The notes under the pieces: model-generated
The model's input: the letters and a program-made list of their open reading frames with translations, nothing else
Databases searched by the model: none
Told to the model about the DNA's origin: nothing
Program-made: the position numbers and the translations under genes
From: Nocardia carnea
Lineage (GTDB): Bacteria > Actinomycetota > Actinomycetes > Mycobacteriales > Mycobacteriaceae
DNA: 64,000 bases
Direction of reading: 5' to 3'
Assembly: GCF_029868325.1 (NCBI RefSeq)
Contig: NZ_JARWNW010000096.1
Span: 1-64,000 of the forward strand
Part shown: positions 24,362 through 31,869 of the stretch, in pieces
Layout: the number at the start of each line of letters is the position of its first letter
How positions within the stretch are numbered: the first letter of the stretch is position 1

Positions 24362-24850
24362 TCAGCTGTTCCAGTCGCTCCACACCGGTGCCGGCCCGAT
24401 GAAGAAGACACCGTAGTCCTCCAGGACATCGGTGTTCGCGTCGTCGTGACGGGCGTCCGCCGAACCGACGCCGGTGAAGTACCCCTCCAGCGCACCCGGG
24501 GTGTTACCGATCAGCACCTCGGCGGTTTCGGTGATCGTCTGAAACGTGTGCGCGACATTGCGTGGACCGAATACGAAGGCGCCGGGGTCGGCTTCCTGCA
24601 CCGCGCAGCTCTCCAACGTCGATCCGCCGAGCCAGAACCGCACCCGGCCCGATACCACTGTCCAGAATTCGTCTTCCCGGGTGTGGAAATGCAGCGGTGG
24701 CGCGGATTCGGGGTTGAGGGTCATCCGCATCATGGTCAGTTGCCCGGCGGTGTCCTGCACAGTGAGCGACTGCTCGAATTGGGTGTTGTAGTAACCGTAT
24801 GTCGGCTGCGTCCACGGATTACGGACGCCACCACGACCGATCGCTGTCAT
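24362..24850 (-). CDS. Cupin-domain protein
   Basis: A 162-residue single cupin. Motif 1 is PPLHFHTREDEFWTVVSGRVRFWLGG (two His and a Glu as metal ligands), and motif 2 is PGAFVFGPRNVAHTFQTI with the final His. This arrangement resembles quercetin-dioxygenase-like or isomerase cupins; the reaction cannot be read from sequence. ATG 24850 has AGAGGG six bases upstream. It is transcribed in the same direction as the downstream F420-dependent gene, about 88 bp away. Confidence 0.85.
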   Translation of the reverse strand: MTAIGRGGVRNPWTQPTYGYYNTQFEQSLTVQDTAGQLTMMRMTLNPESAPPLHFHTREDEFWTVVSGRVRFWLGGSTLESCAVQEADPGAFVFGPRNVAHTFQTITETAEVLIGNTPGALEGYFTGVGSADARHDDANTDVLEDYGVFFIGPAPVWSDWNS

Positions 24851-24939
24851 GATCAGCCCTCTTTCGTCTTGCCGGACCGGCGATTTCGCCGGCCCCACCG
24901 ACTTTAACGGGCAGTCGGCGACGCGGCAGGCGAACGCCG

Positions 24940-25740
24940 CTACCGGCGAACGCCGACACCGATCAGGGTGGTGACGTCGAGTTCGCGGATTCCGGCGGCG
25001 TCGAGAGAGGACAGGTAGGCATCGCGCACGGCAGCTCGCTGCCCCTCGTCGAGTTCGGCCAGGGCACCGGCGTATCCGGAGCCGGTGACGAGCAGCCAGG
25101 CGATCTCGGGCGTCATCGGAAGCAGGAGTTCGTGCTCGGTGACGGTGACCTCGGTGAGTCCGCGGGCGCCGAGCCAGTCGCGGAACGGGGCCGGTTGATT
25201 GAGCTCGTCGACGAGATGCGGTGGCCGCGGCGGTGGCGGTGTCGCGCCGGTAACCGCGGCAACCGCCGCACCCAGATGCTTACCCGCGGTTTCGACGGCA
25301 CCACGCCGCCAGATCGTGAACCCGGCCCGGCCGCCGGAACGCACCCGGCCGATCAGGTGTTCGGTTCCGGCGGTCATATCGGGGAAGAAGAAAATCCCCA
25401 GCACGACCTGCACCAGGTCGTAGCCGTCGTGCGGCCAGGCGGTGACGTCCCCGATATGTGGGTGCAGCTGCGGGTAGCCCGACGCCCGATGCCGCAGGAC
25501 ATCGATCAACGCTTCCGACAGATCGACCGCATCCACCTGTCCGGCCGTCCCGACGCGCTCCGCGGTGGGCAGCGCCGACGCACCGGTACCGCAGCAGGCG
25601 TCGAGCACTCGCTCACCGGATGCCGGGGCGGTGCTCGCCAACGTCGCCGCGGCAATCGGCCGCCACAGATACTCACCGAGGCGGTCGAAATCGGTGGCGG
25701 CGGTATCGAAGGCCCGAGTGGAGCGGTCGTTGACAGACAT
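24940..25740 (-). CDS. Class I SAM-dependent methyltransferase behind a Zur-type box
   Basis: A 266-residue UbiE/Methyltransf_11-type enzyme. The SAM loop is VLDACCGTGASALPTAERV; GQVDAVDLSEALIDVLR, YDLVQVVLGIFFFPDM and GGRAGFTIWRRG follow. The substrate is unknown. Its promoter region carries a 19-bp site matching the Zur-type box of the COG0523 gene at 14 of 19 positions. TATCGT lies seven bases before the ATG at 25740, inside the box, again predicting a leaderless message. This suggests expression under zinc limitation; a methyltransferase is not a standard Zur target. I start at 25740, not the longer frame that runs through the operator. Confidence 0.82.
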   Translation of the reverse strand: MSVNDRSTRAFDTAATDFDRLGEYLWRPIAAATLASTAPASGERVLDACCGTGASALPTAERVGTAGQVDAVDLSEALIDVLRHRASGYPQLHPHIGDVTAWPHDGYDLVQVVLGIFFFPDMTAGTEHLIGRVRSGGRAGFTIWRRGAVETAGKHLGAAVAAVTGATPPPPRPPHLVDELNQPAPFRDWLGARGLTEVTVTEHELLLPMTPEIAWLLVTGSGYAGALAELDEGQRAAVRDAYLSSLDAAGIRELDVTTLIGVGVRR

Positions 25741-25746
25741 AGCCGT

Positions 25747-25765
25747 AACGATAATGGTTTTCAAC
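25747..25765 (-). promoter_or_regulatory. Second Zur-type operator, over the methyltransferase promoter
   Basis: AACGATAATGGTTTTCAAC on the plus strand. It shares 14 of 19 bases with the site at 969-987, including the core AATGGTT and TCA. It begins six bases upstream of the methyltransferase ATG and includes its predicted TATCGT hexamer. Confidence 0.6.
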
Positions 25766-25883
25766 TATTCCGGCTACACCCCGCAGCGCGGACCGTGCGC
25801 ACCACCGGCACCTGGACGATCACACAGATCGTCTGGCGTTCCACCTATGGATTCAAAACGGCAAATGCCGTTGACTCGCTGCT

Positions 25884-26312
25884 ATGAGCGACGACTCCGC
25901 CCACCTCACCGCTGCCGATCTCGAATTCCTCGCACGCCCCCTGCACGGATTCCTGTCCGTCGCCGGAGCCACCCAGCCGCCGCAACCCCGGCCTGTCTGG
26001 TTCGAGGCCACCACCGAAGGAACTATCCAGCTCTTCACGGAACCGGACTCGCTGAAGGTGCGCCGACTGCGCCGCGACCCCCGCGCCTCGATCGTCGTCG
26101 CGGCACCGGTAGGCGAGCTCGAACGCTGGGTGTCCCTCTCCGGCAGCGCCGCCATCGAGCCCGACGGCGCGCACGATCTGTGTTCCCGGCTCGCCCAGCG
26201 CTATTGGGACCTCGACGACCGGTCCCGAGCCGACACACTCGCCGAGATACTCGCAGGCGATCTGCTCCGCGTCGTCATCCACCCCGATAAAGTGCACCGC
26301 TACGCGCTCTGA
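25884..26312 (+). CDS. Pyridoxamine-5'-phosphate-oxidase-family (split-barrel) protein
   Basis: A 142-residue split-barrel protein: DLEFLARPLHGFLSVAGATQPPQPRPVWFEATTEGTIQLFTEPDSLKVRRLRRDPRASIVVAAPVGELERWVSLSGSAAIEPDG. The pattern PVWFEAT...SLKVRRLRRDPRAS matches FMN- or F420-binding PPOX-like reductases, a second copy of the fold within 2 kb. The C-terminal half (YWDLDDRSRADTLAEILAGDLLRVVIHPDKVHRY) is typical. No good ribosome site or TANNNT hexamer is seen before the ATG. Substrate unknown. Confidence 0.8.
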   Translation: MSDDSAHLTAADLEFLARPLHGFLSVAGATQPPQPRPVWFEATTEGTIQLFTEPDSLKVRRLRRDPRASIVVAAPVGELERWVSLSGSAAIEPDGAHDLCSRLAQRYWDLDDRSRADTLAEILAGDLLRVVIHPDKVHRYAL

Positions 26313-26373
26313 CCGAGCAACTGCCCGACCAGAGGAGTGTGAACACCGCCGTCGACTCAGCGGCGAACGGGCC

Positions 26374-26403
26374 GCAACTGAATTGCGCGCAACTTAGTTG
26401 CGC
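26374..26403 (+). promoter_or_regulatory. OhrR operator: two tandem 15-bp repeats
   Basis: GCAACTGAATTGCGC is followed directly by GCAACTTAGTTGCGC; the two share 13 of 15 bases. The second holds a perfect GCGCAACT/AGTTGCGC dyad (26387-26403). The pair ends 30 bp before the ohrR start. OhrR dimers recognise such dyads in other bacteria; autorepression is inferred. Confidence 0.75.
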
Positions 26404-26433
26404 ACGGTTAGGTTGCGTGGCACTATTAACGGC

Positions 26434-26877
26434 GTGGATGAAGACCTGCTGCTGGACTCGCAAGTCTGCTTCGCGCTGTACTCGGCGGCGCGAGTAGCGT
26501 CCAACGCCTATCGGGACGGGCTCGGCGAGCTCGGTCTCACCTACACCCAATACGTCACTTTGCTGGCGTTATGGGAGGAGGACGGGATCACCGTCTCGGC
26601 GCTCGGCAAACGGTTGCGGCTGGACAGCGGGACGTTGTCACCGCTGCTGCGGCGGCTGCAGACGCTCGGGATCGTCGAGAAACGGCGTGCGGATGCCGAT
26701 GAGCGGCTGGTCACCATCCACCTCACCGAAGCAGGCCGGCGCTTGCAGCCGCAAGTTGCCGCGGTCCAGCGCCGAGTTCAGCTGAAGTTCCAGATGTCCC
26801 CCGAAGAAGCCGTTCTGCTGCGTGATCTCGCTACCCGGTTCTGCGAATCGCAGGCCGGGGACGACAACCAGGAATGA
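26434..26877 (+). CDS. ohrR: OhrR, MarR-family organic-peroxide sensor
   Basis: A 147-residue MarR repressor. Residues 5-20 read LLLDSQVCFALYSAAR, where Cys12 is the conserved reactive cysteine that organic hydroperoxides oxidise. The winged helix is VSALGKRLRLDSGTLSPLLRRLQTLGIVEKRRADADERLVTIHLTEAG, as in OhrR. GTG 26434 is chosen: it puts the cysteine at the family position, and the upstream extension runs into the operator. It lies eight bases before ohr, so both are co-transcribed and derepressed together by peroxide. Confidence 0.92.
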   Translation: MDEDLLLDSQVCFALYSAARVASNAYRDGLGELGLTYTQYVTLLALWEEDGITVSALGKRLRLDSGTLSPLLRRLQTLGIVEKRRADADERLVTIHLTEAGRRLQPQVAAVQRRVQLKFQMSPEEAVLLRDLATRFCESQAGDDNQE

Positions 26878-26885
26878 GGAATTCC

Positions 26886-27311
26886 ATGCCCGATATCGCC
26901 TACACCGCCGAAGCGATCTCCACCGGCGCCGGCCGCAACGGCCGCACCCGCACCCCGGACGGGCGGATCGACCTGCAACTGGCCATGCCCAAGGAAATGG
27001 GCGGCAGCGGTGACGGGGCCAACCCGGAGCAGCTGTTCGCCGCCGGTTACGCCGCCTGCTTCCACTCCGCGCTGCAACTCGTGGCCCGCACGAAGAAGGT
27101 CGAGATCGGCGACTCCAGCGTCGGTGCCCGGGTCGGTATCGGCCCCAACGGCAACGGTGGATTCGGGCTGGCGGTCACCCTCGAGGTCGTCATCCCTACC
27201 CTCGACCATGCCGCCGCCCAGGAACTCGCCGATGCCGCGCACCAGGTGTGCCCGTATTCGAACGCGGTGCGCGGCAATATCGACGTCGACGTGGTCGTCA
27301 CCGACGACTGA
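26886..27311 (+). CDS. ohr: Organic hydroperoxide resistance protein (Ohr peroxiredoxin)
   Basis: A 141-residue OsmC/Ohr-family thiol peroxidase that reduces fatty-acid and other organic hydroperoxides using lipoylated protein as donor. Peroxidatic Cys58 is in AAGYAACFHSAL and resolving Cys122 in VCPYSNAVRGN. NPEQLFAAGYAACF and the N-terminal RNGRTRTPDGRIDLQLAMPKEMGG (with the catalytic-Arg region) are typical. GAGGA stands just before the ATG. Normal length. Second gene of ohrR-ohr. Confidence 0.93.
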   Translation: MPDIAYTAEAISTGAGRNGRTRTPDGRIDLQLAMPKEMGGSGDGANPEQLFAAGYAACFHSALQLVARTKKVEIGDSSVGARVGIGPNGNGGFGLAVTLEVVIPTLDHAAAQELADAAHQVCPYSNAVRGNIDVDVVVTDD

Positions 27312-27335
27312 GCAGTGCCCGGGATGATGCAGGAT

Positions 27336-27373
27336 CCGCCCGGCGCGGGCTTCGGAAGGTCGCGCCGGGGCGG
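27336..27373 (+). terminator. GC hairpin after ohr
   Basis: CCGCCCGGCGCG pairs with CGCGCCGGGGCGG (one bulged base) around a 13-base loop, 25 bp after the ohr stop and before the SDR promoter. Confidence 0.6.
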
Positions 27374-27436
27374 AGTTCGCGATGACGACTCTGCGGAAGG
27401 GTCGCCGGGACCGGCCGAGCCCGATACCGTCGGGTC

Positions 27437-28324
27437 ATGAGTTCCACCCAATGGACCGCGGCGGACCTGCCCGCGCTCGACGGCCGAACCGTCATCGTCA
27501 CCGGCGCGAACAGCGGCGTGGGGTTCGGTACCGCCACCGCGTTCGCCCGCGCCGGGGCGCATACCGTGCTCGCCGTCCGTGACCTCGACCGCGGTGCCGA
27601 GGCCGCGCGGCGGATCGGTGGCAGTAACGAGGTACGACGACTCGACCTCGCCGATCTCGCCTCCGTGCGAGCGTTCGCCGAAGCCTGGGACGGGAAGATC
27701 GCGATCCTGGTGAACAACGCCGGGGTGGCGATGGTACCCGAATCCCGTACGGCGGACGGTTTCGAAATGCAGTTCGGCACCAACCATCTCGGGCATTTCG
27801 CGCTCACAAACCTGCTGCTGCCGCAGATCACCGACCGCGTGGTGACGCTGTCCTCCGGCTTACATCGCTCGGGCTCCATCGACTTCGACGATCTCGATTT
27901 CGCGAAACGCGGATACAACCCGGTGAAGGCCTACGCCCGCGCCAAACTCGCGAACCTGCTGTTCACCCTCGAGCTCGAACGCCGGCTGCGCCGGGCCGGT
28001 TCGGATATCCGCTCGACGGCGGCACATCCCGGGTACGCCGCCACCGAGCTGGGCACCCGCGACCGCAACAAATACCTGGTCGGGATCGTGCACCTGGCGG
28101 GCCGGTTCCTTGCCCAGACACCGGAGCAGGCCGCCCGGACCACCCTGTTCGCCGCCACCCAGGACCTGCCCGGAGCGAGCTATGTGGGGCCGGACGGCCG
28201 CGGCGAACTCCACGGTTACCCCGCATTGGTCGGCCGTTCGGCCGGTGCGAGTGATGTGCGAACCGCGCAACGGTTGTGGGAGGTCTCCGAGGAACTCACC
28301 GGGGTCTCGTTCGGCCTGGGCTGA
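27437..28324 (+). CDS. Short-chain dehydrogenase/reductase, retinol-dehydrogenase-like
   Basis: A 295-residue SDR. The NADP loop is TGANSGVGFGTATAFARAGAHTVLAVRD; then NNAGVAM, TNHLGHFALTNLLLP, VTLSSGLH (Ser), YARAKLAN (the YxxxK catalytic pair), and AAHPGYAATEL. This is the WW-oxidoreductase/retinol-dehydrogenase-like subgroup common in actinobacteria; substrate unknown. TACCGT lies exactly six bases before the ATG, so the mRNA is predicted leaderless. A strong two-way hairpin follows. Confidence 0.9.
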   Translation: MSSTQWTAADLPALDGRTVIVTGANSGVGFGTATAFARAGAHTVLAVRDLDRGAEAARRIGGSNEVRRLDLADLASVRAFAEAWDGKIAILVNNAGVAMVPESRTADGFEMQFGTNHLGHFALTNLLLPQITDRVVTLSSGLHRSGSIDFDDLDFAKRGYNPVKAYARAKLANLLFTLELERRLRRAGSDIRSTAAHPGYAATELGTRDRNKYLVGIVHLAGRFLAQTPEQAARTTLFAATQDLPGASYVGPDGRGELHGYPALVGRSAGASDVRTAQRLWEVSEELTGVSFGLG

Positions 28325-28337
28325 GTCGACAGCGGCA

Positions 28338-28378
28338 CCGGTGACGTGGTCCGACTGCGCCGCGGACCACGTCACCGG
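28338..28378. terminator. Perfect 16-bp stem between convergent genes
   Basis: CCGGTGACGTGGTCCG and its exact complement CGGACCACGTCACCGG flank a 9-base loop. It lies 13 bp after the SDR stop and 32 bp from the end of the converging membrane-protein gene, so it can end both transcripts. Confidence 0.75.
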
Positions 28379-28410
28379 CATACGGGCTGCCTCAGTGAGT
28401 TCGCAGATGT

Positions 28411-28734
28411 CTACAGGTCGCCGGACATCCGCCCGTACACGACCAGCAGGATCACGTTCGACACCGCGATTCCGAGGGAAGCCACCCACTGCCGGGGCCC
28501 CTCCCTGCGCAGCACCAGCACCGAGGCGGTGACACCCGCGGTACCCGCCGCGCAATACCCGATCCGCCACCCCACGTGTTCGGATGTCAGTCCCATCACC
28601 AGCGTGAACAACGAGAGCACGATGGACGCCACCAGCAGTTCATGGCGTAACCAGCCGCCGGAAAGCCTGGCGCCCAATGCCGAAACCGCGGCGAAGACTC
28701 GGTCGGTATGTCTAGAACGTCGTGTATCAGCCAT
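28411..28734 (-). CDS. Small membrane protein of unknown function
   Basis: A 107-residue protein with an Arg-rich N-terminus and about three membrane helices: roughly residues 33-50 (LLVASIVLSLFTLVMGLT), 57-74 (RIGYCAAGTAGVTASVLVL) and 83-101 (WVASLGIAVSNVILLVVYG). AAGGGG precedes the ATG at 28734. I recognise no family. It is a single gene between two convergently placed neighbours, and about 230 bp with no recognisable gene separates it from the LysR gene. Confidence 0.65.
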   Translation of the reverse strand: MADTRRSRHTDRVFAAVSALGARLSGGWLRHELLVASIVLSLFTLVMGLTSEHVGWRIGYCAAGTAGVTASVLVLRREGPRQWVASLGIAVSNVILLVVYGRMSGDL

Positions 28735-28964
28735 GCACGCCCCTTCTCATGGGCGGGGCCGCAATTCGCATGCCCCGCTGCGCAACGAACCCGGACTACC
28801 GAAGGCACCGTTCGCGAACGCCGATCGTGATCGAACAACAGCGTGAGCCGGGTCGCCCCACCTGAGAGACCGAACCGTCTCACCAACTACCGACCACGCT
28901 CGCTACCTGGGCCTTCTCCGTGTTCTTTCGTTCGAGGCCGCCGCGTGTTACCGATATCGGCACA

Positions 28965-29834
28965 TCAGCCCCTGGCGATCGCGGTGAACGCCGAGGCGGC
29001 CGCGGAATGGTATGCCGTTGCGCGGCGCAGTAGTTCGACGGTTCGCGTGGGCAGGGGCGGGCTCAGAGCGATCGGCTGTAGATCGGGACGCTCTCGGGTG
29101 ATCGCATCCGGAAGCACGGTGGCCGTAGAACCACGGCGGACGAATTGCAGTAGGGCACTGATGGAATTGGCTTCGACCGCGACATACGGGGTGATGCCGG
29201 ATTCGGCGAAATATCGGTCGATATGCAGGCGGGTGGCGAAATCGCCGGTGAGCAGACCGAGTGGTTCACCGGTGAGTTCTTCGACCGGTAGTGGTTGCGG
29301 CGTGGTCGCCAGGTGGTGCTGCGACCCGACCACCAAGCTGAGTTCTTCGGTGAACAAGGCGGTGTGGTCGATTCCGGTGACGTGTTCGCCGGCGAAGGCG
29401 ATGCCGAGGTCGAGGCGGTCGGCCATCAGGTCCGCTTCGATTCGGTTCTGGGTCATCTCCGTGACGGTGAGCGAGATACCCGGGTGCGCAGCCCGGAACC
29501 GGTGGACGAGCGGGCCGATGAGGTAGGTGGTGAAGGTGGGTGTCATCGCTATCCGCAGGTGCCCGCGGGAAAGATCCTGGACATCGTGGACAGCGCGTTC
29601 GGCGGCGTCGAGGTCGCGGAGGGCGAGCCGGGCGTGCCGGGTGTAGGCCTCGCCCGCATCGGTGAGGCGTACGGTGCGGCCCGAACGGTCGAGCAGTATC
29701 ACCCCCAGGGAACGCTCGAGTTGTTTGATCTGCTGCGACAGGGTCGGCTGGGAAATATGCAGGGCAGCGGCGGCCCGGGTGAAGTTCCCGTGATCGGCGA
29801 CGGCGAGCAGGTACCGGATGTGGCGCAGCTCCAT
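28965..29834 (-). CDS. LysR-family regulator, CynR-like
   Basis: A 289-residue LysR protein: helix-turn-helix at residues 1-60 (MELRHIRYLLAVADHGNFTRAAAALHISQPTLSQQIKQLERSLGVILLDRSGRTVRLTDAG) and a periplasmic-binding-like effector domain. Its N-terminus is close to CynR/CbbR-type activators. ATG 29834 is preferred over the longer frame because TATAGT lies exactly six bases upstream. That hexamer is part of a CTATAG-N7-CTATCG dyad, consistent with autorepression. It diverges from the ankyrin/DoxX pair 105 bp away, its likely target; no cyanate gene is nearby. Confidence 0.87.
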   Translation of the reverse strand: MELRHIRYLLAVADHGNFTRAAAALHISQPTLSQQIKQLERSLGVILLDRSGRTVRLTDAGEAYTRHARLALRDLDAAERAVHDVQDLSRGHLRIAMTPTFTTYLIGPLVHRFRAAHPGISLTVTEMTQNRIEADLMADRLDLGIAFAGEHVTGIDHTALFTEELSLVVGSQHHLATTPQPLPVEELTGEPLGLLTGDFATRLHIDRYFAESGITPYVAVEANSISALLQFVRRGSTATVLPDAITRERPDLQPIALSPPLPTRTVELLRRATAYHSAAASAFTAIARG

Positions 29835-29841
29835 CGAGCAA

Positions 29842-29860
29842 CTATAGATGCTGCCTATCG
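29842..29860. promoter_or_regulatory. LysR-type dyad between lysR and ankyrin genes
   Basis: CTATAG, seven bases, CTATCG. The ATAG/CTAT arms are inverted, and the site starts eight bases upstream of the lysR ATG, overlapping its TATAGT hexamer. Confidence 0.5.
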
Positions 29861-29938
29861 AGACCATGGGTAGCAAGTCTTGGACGCTATCCCTCCTGTT
29901 GGGCACGGTGGAATGGACCGCTCGACCAGGAGGAACCC

Positions 29939-30706
29939 ATGAGGCCCACCGTGCGCCCCGGCGCAGCGCTTATCGCCGCGTTCGCCGCGGTATCCGTCGG
30001 GGCTGCGGCGTGCACGACGGAACCGACGGACTCGCCGCCGCCTTCCCCATTCGCCGGCACCGCCACACCTGTCGAGCACACGGCCGCGCCGCCGGTATCG
30101 CAACCCCCGATCGCCGATCCCGCGCTCGACGCGCAGCTGTGGCAGGCGGCCGCCGACAACGAGGCAGCACAGGTCCGGGAGTTGATCGGCCGGGGCGCCG
30201 ACGTGGAGGCCCGGGGAGAGCGCGGCCGCACACCGCTGGTCGCCGCCACCAAGAATCGTGCCACCGCGGCCGCCCGGGCTCTCATCGACGCGGGCGCCGA
30301 TGTCAACGCCGCGGACGACCTCGCGGATTCGGCGTACCTGTATGCCGGCGCGGAAGGTCTGGACGAGATCTTGGAGATGACACTCACCCACGGGGCCGAT
30401 CTGCGCAGCCTCAACCGTTACGGGGGAACCGCGCTCATTCCCGCCTGCGAACACGGCCACGTCGAAACGGTACGGCGATTGATCGAGGCGGGTGTGGATG
30501 TGAACCACGTCAACGACTCGGGCTGGACCGCGATGCACGAGGCGATCGTCTACGGCGACGGGTCGCCGCGGTATCGGACGGTGGTCGCGGCGCTGCTCGC
30601 GGCGGGTGCCGACCCGTCGATCCGCGACGGGGCCGGGCGCACCGCTCTGGACAATGCCCGGCGGCTCGGGCAGTCGGCGATCGTCGAACTACTGAACAAG
30701 GACTGA
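29939..30706 (+). CDS. Ankyrin-repeat lipoprotein
   Basis: A 255-residue exported protein. A signal peptide ends GAAAC with Cys25 as lipidation site; a Pro/Thr/Ala-rich linker follows to about residue 60. Then come four to five ankyrin repeats (AAADNEAAQVRELIGRGADVEARGERGRTPLVAAT; ALIDAGADVNAADDLADSAYLYAG; TLTHGADLRSLNRYGGTALIPACEHGHVETVRRLIEAGVDVNHVNDSGWTAMHEA; ALLAAGADPSIRDGAGRTALDNARRLG). Such lipoproteins bind protein partners on the outer membrane face; the partner is unknown. AGGAGG precedes the ATG. DoxX follows after four bases. Confidence 0.87.
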   Translation: MRPTVRPGAALIAAFAAVSVGAAACTTEPTDSPPPSPFAGTATPVEHTAAPPVSQPPIADPALDAQLWQAAADNEAAQVRELIGRGADVEARGERGRTPLVAATKNRATAAARALIDAGADVNAADDLADSAYLYAGAEGLDEILEMTLTHGADLRSLNRYGGTALIPACEHGHVETVRRLIEAGVDVNHVNDSGWTAMHEAIVYGDGSPRYRTVVAALLAAGADPSIRDGAGRTALDNARRLGQSAIVELLNKD

Positions 30707-30710
30707 AACC

Positions 30711-31145
30711 ATGAGCACTCTCCGTAATCTGCTGATCCTGGTGGCCCGCGCAGGCCTCGGTATCGTTTTCCTCGCCCACGGTTGGCAGAAGTTCTTCACC
30801 AACGGCATTTCGGCAACCCAGCAGGGGTTCGAGTCGATGGGCGCCCCGCTACCGGACCTCTCCGCGATCATCGCGGCCACCATCGAACTCGTCGGCGGTG
30901 CCGGCCTGATCTTCGGTGCCATCACACCGATTTGGGCGGCGCTGCTGTTCGCGAATATGACCGGCGCTTACCTGATCGCGCATATCGGTAAAGGGCTGTT
31001 CGTGAGCGAGGGCGGTGGCGAACTGGTGGTGGCACTCGGCGCCGGCGCGCTGCTGTTGCTGTGTACCGGCGCGGGCCGATTCAGTATCGACGGAATCCTG
31101 GGCGGGCGAGTCCCGTGGCACCGTCTGTCGACGGTGCCGGCCTGA
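30711..31145 (+). CDS. DoxX-family membrane protein
   Basis: A 144-residue DoxX protein with four membrane helices. The family pattern is ARAGLGIVFLAHGWQKFFTNGISATQQGFESMGAPLPDLSAIIAATIELVGGAGLIFGAITPIWAALLFANMTGAYLIAHI. DoxX-type proteins occur in thiosulfate:quinone oxidoreductase and in an oxidative-stress membrane complex in mycobacteria; the exact role here is open. AAGGA precedes the ATG, and it is co-transcribed with the ankyrin lipoprotein. A partnership of these two is an inference. Confidence 0.87.
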   Translation: MSTLRNLLILVARAGLGIVFLAHGWQKFFTNGISATQQGFESMGAPLPDLSAIIAATIELVGGAGLIFGAITPIWAALLFANMTGAYLIAHIGKGLFVSEGGGELVVALGAGALLLLCTGAGRFSIDGILGGRVPWHRLSTVPA

Positions 31146-31184
31146 TATGCGCCGCAGCCGGTTCGGGCGATGGACCGCACGGCG

Positions 31185-31850
31185 CTATTCGGCAGTGGGA
31201 CGAGTTCCGGGATACCAGAGGAACTGGATACGTTCCATGACCTTGCCGCGTTCGGTGTTGTGGAATGCGGCGACTCGCCAGCCGTCGTCCTGCCGCACCA
31301 ACGTGTAGGACTGGACTTTCGCGAGTGAATCCGGCACGTCGCCCTCGTAGGTATCGCCGCGGGTGACCAGTACTGCGACCTCTCCGGTGAGGAACCGCAA
31401 ACTGAGATACCGGTCCGCCAACTCGGTTCCGGCCAGCGGCCCCTCGAAGAGCGCGCGGTGGCTGCGCACGATATCGTCGCGGCCCACGTAGTGAGTGCCG
31501 ACCCATGTCGTGTACGTGGCGTCGGGAGTGAACCAGGCGCCGTATGCCGCCGCGTCGTTCTCACCCCAGGCTGTGACGAGACCGGCCATGGTGGCGCAGA
31601 TATCCGCGAGGGCCTGACTGTCCGGCGGTGTGCTGCCCCAACTCACCGGAACTTCCTCGCAGGAGCCGGCTCCCGGGTTCGCCACTGTGGAGGTGGCCCG
31701 GAGCCAGCCATAGACGCCCACGCCCGCCAGCACGATCGCCGCGGCCACAGCACCCGCGACATACGGCCATCTGCGGCGCGTGCGCTCGGGACGCGGGGGC
31801 GTCTTGCCGGTATCGGTTGGGTGCTCCGGCGAGTTCGATTTTGTGTGCAT
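31185..31850 (-). CDS. Membrane-anchored SgcJ/NTF2-like protein
   Basis: A 221-residue protein. A polar N-terminus of about 27 residues precedes a single membrane helix (YVAGAVAAAIVLAGVGVYGWL). The outer domain is an NTF2-like fold of the SgcJ/EcaC type: ALADICATMAGLVTAWGENDAAAYGAWFTPDATYTTWVGTHYVGRDDIVRSHRALFEG, LRFLTGEVAVLVTRGD, YTLVRQDDGWRVAAFHNTE. Function unknown; mycobacteria carry many such anchored Mce-associated-like proteins. ATG 31850 is chosen as start. It diverges from a MarR gene across an 11-bp GCAAT/ATTGC palindrome only 19 bp wide, so the MarR protein very probably controls it. Confidence 0.78.
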   Translation of the reverse strand: MHTKSNSPEHPTDTGKTPPRPERTRRRWPYVAGAVAAAIVLAGVGVYGWLRATSTVANPGAGSCEEVPVSWGSTPPDSQALADICATMAGLVTAWGENDAAAYGAWFTPDATYTTWVGTHYVGRDDIVRSHRALFEGPLAGTELADRYLSLRFLTGEVAVLVTRGDTYEGDVPDSLAKVQSYTLVRQDDGWRVAAFHNTERGKVMERIQFLWYPGTRPTAE

Positions 31851-31854
31851 GCAT

Positions 31855-31865
31855 GCAATAATTGC
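31855..31865. promoter_or_regulatory. MarR operator in a 19-bp divergent gap
   Basis: GCAATAATTGC is a perfect palindrome centred in the space between the two start codons (31850 and 31870), with TGCATGCATGCA next to it. It is AT-rich relative to its surroundings and must overlap both promoters. Confidence 0.65.
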
Positions 31866-31869
31866 TTCC

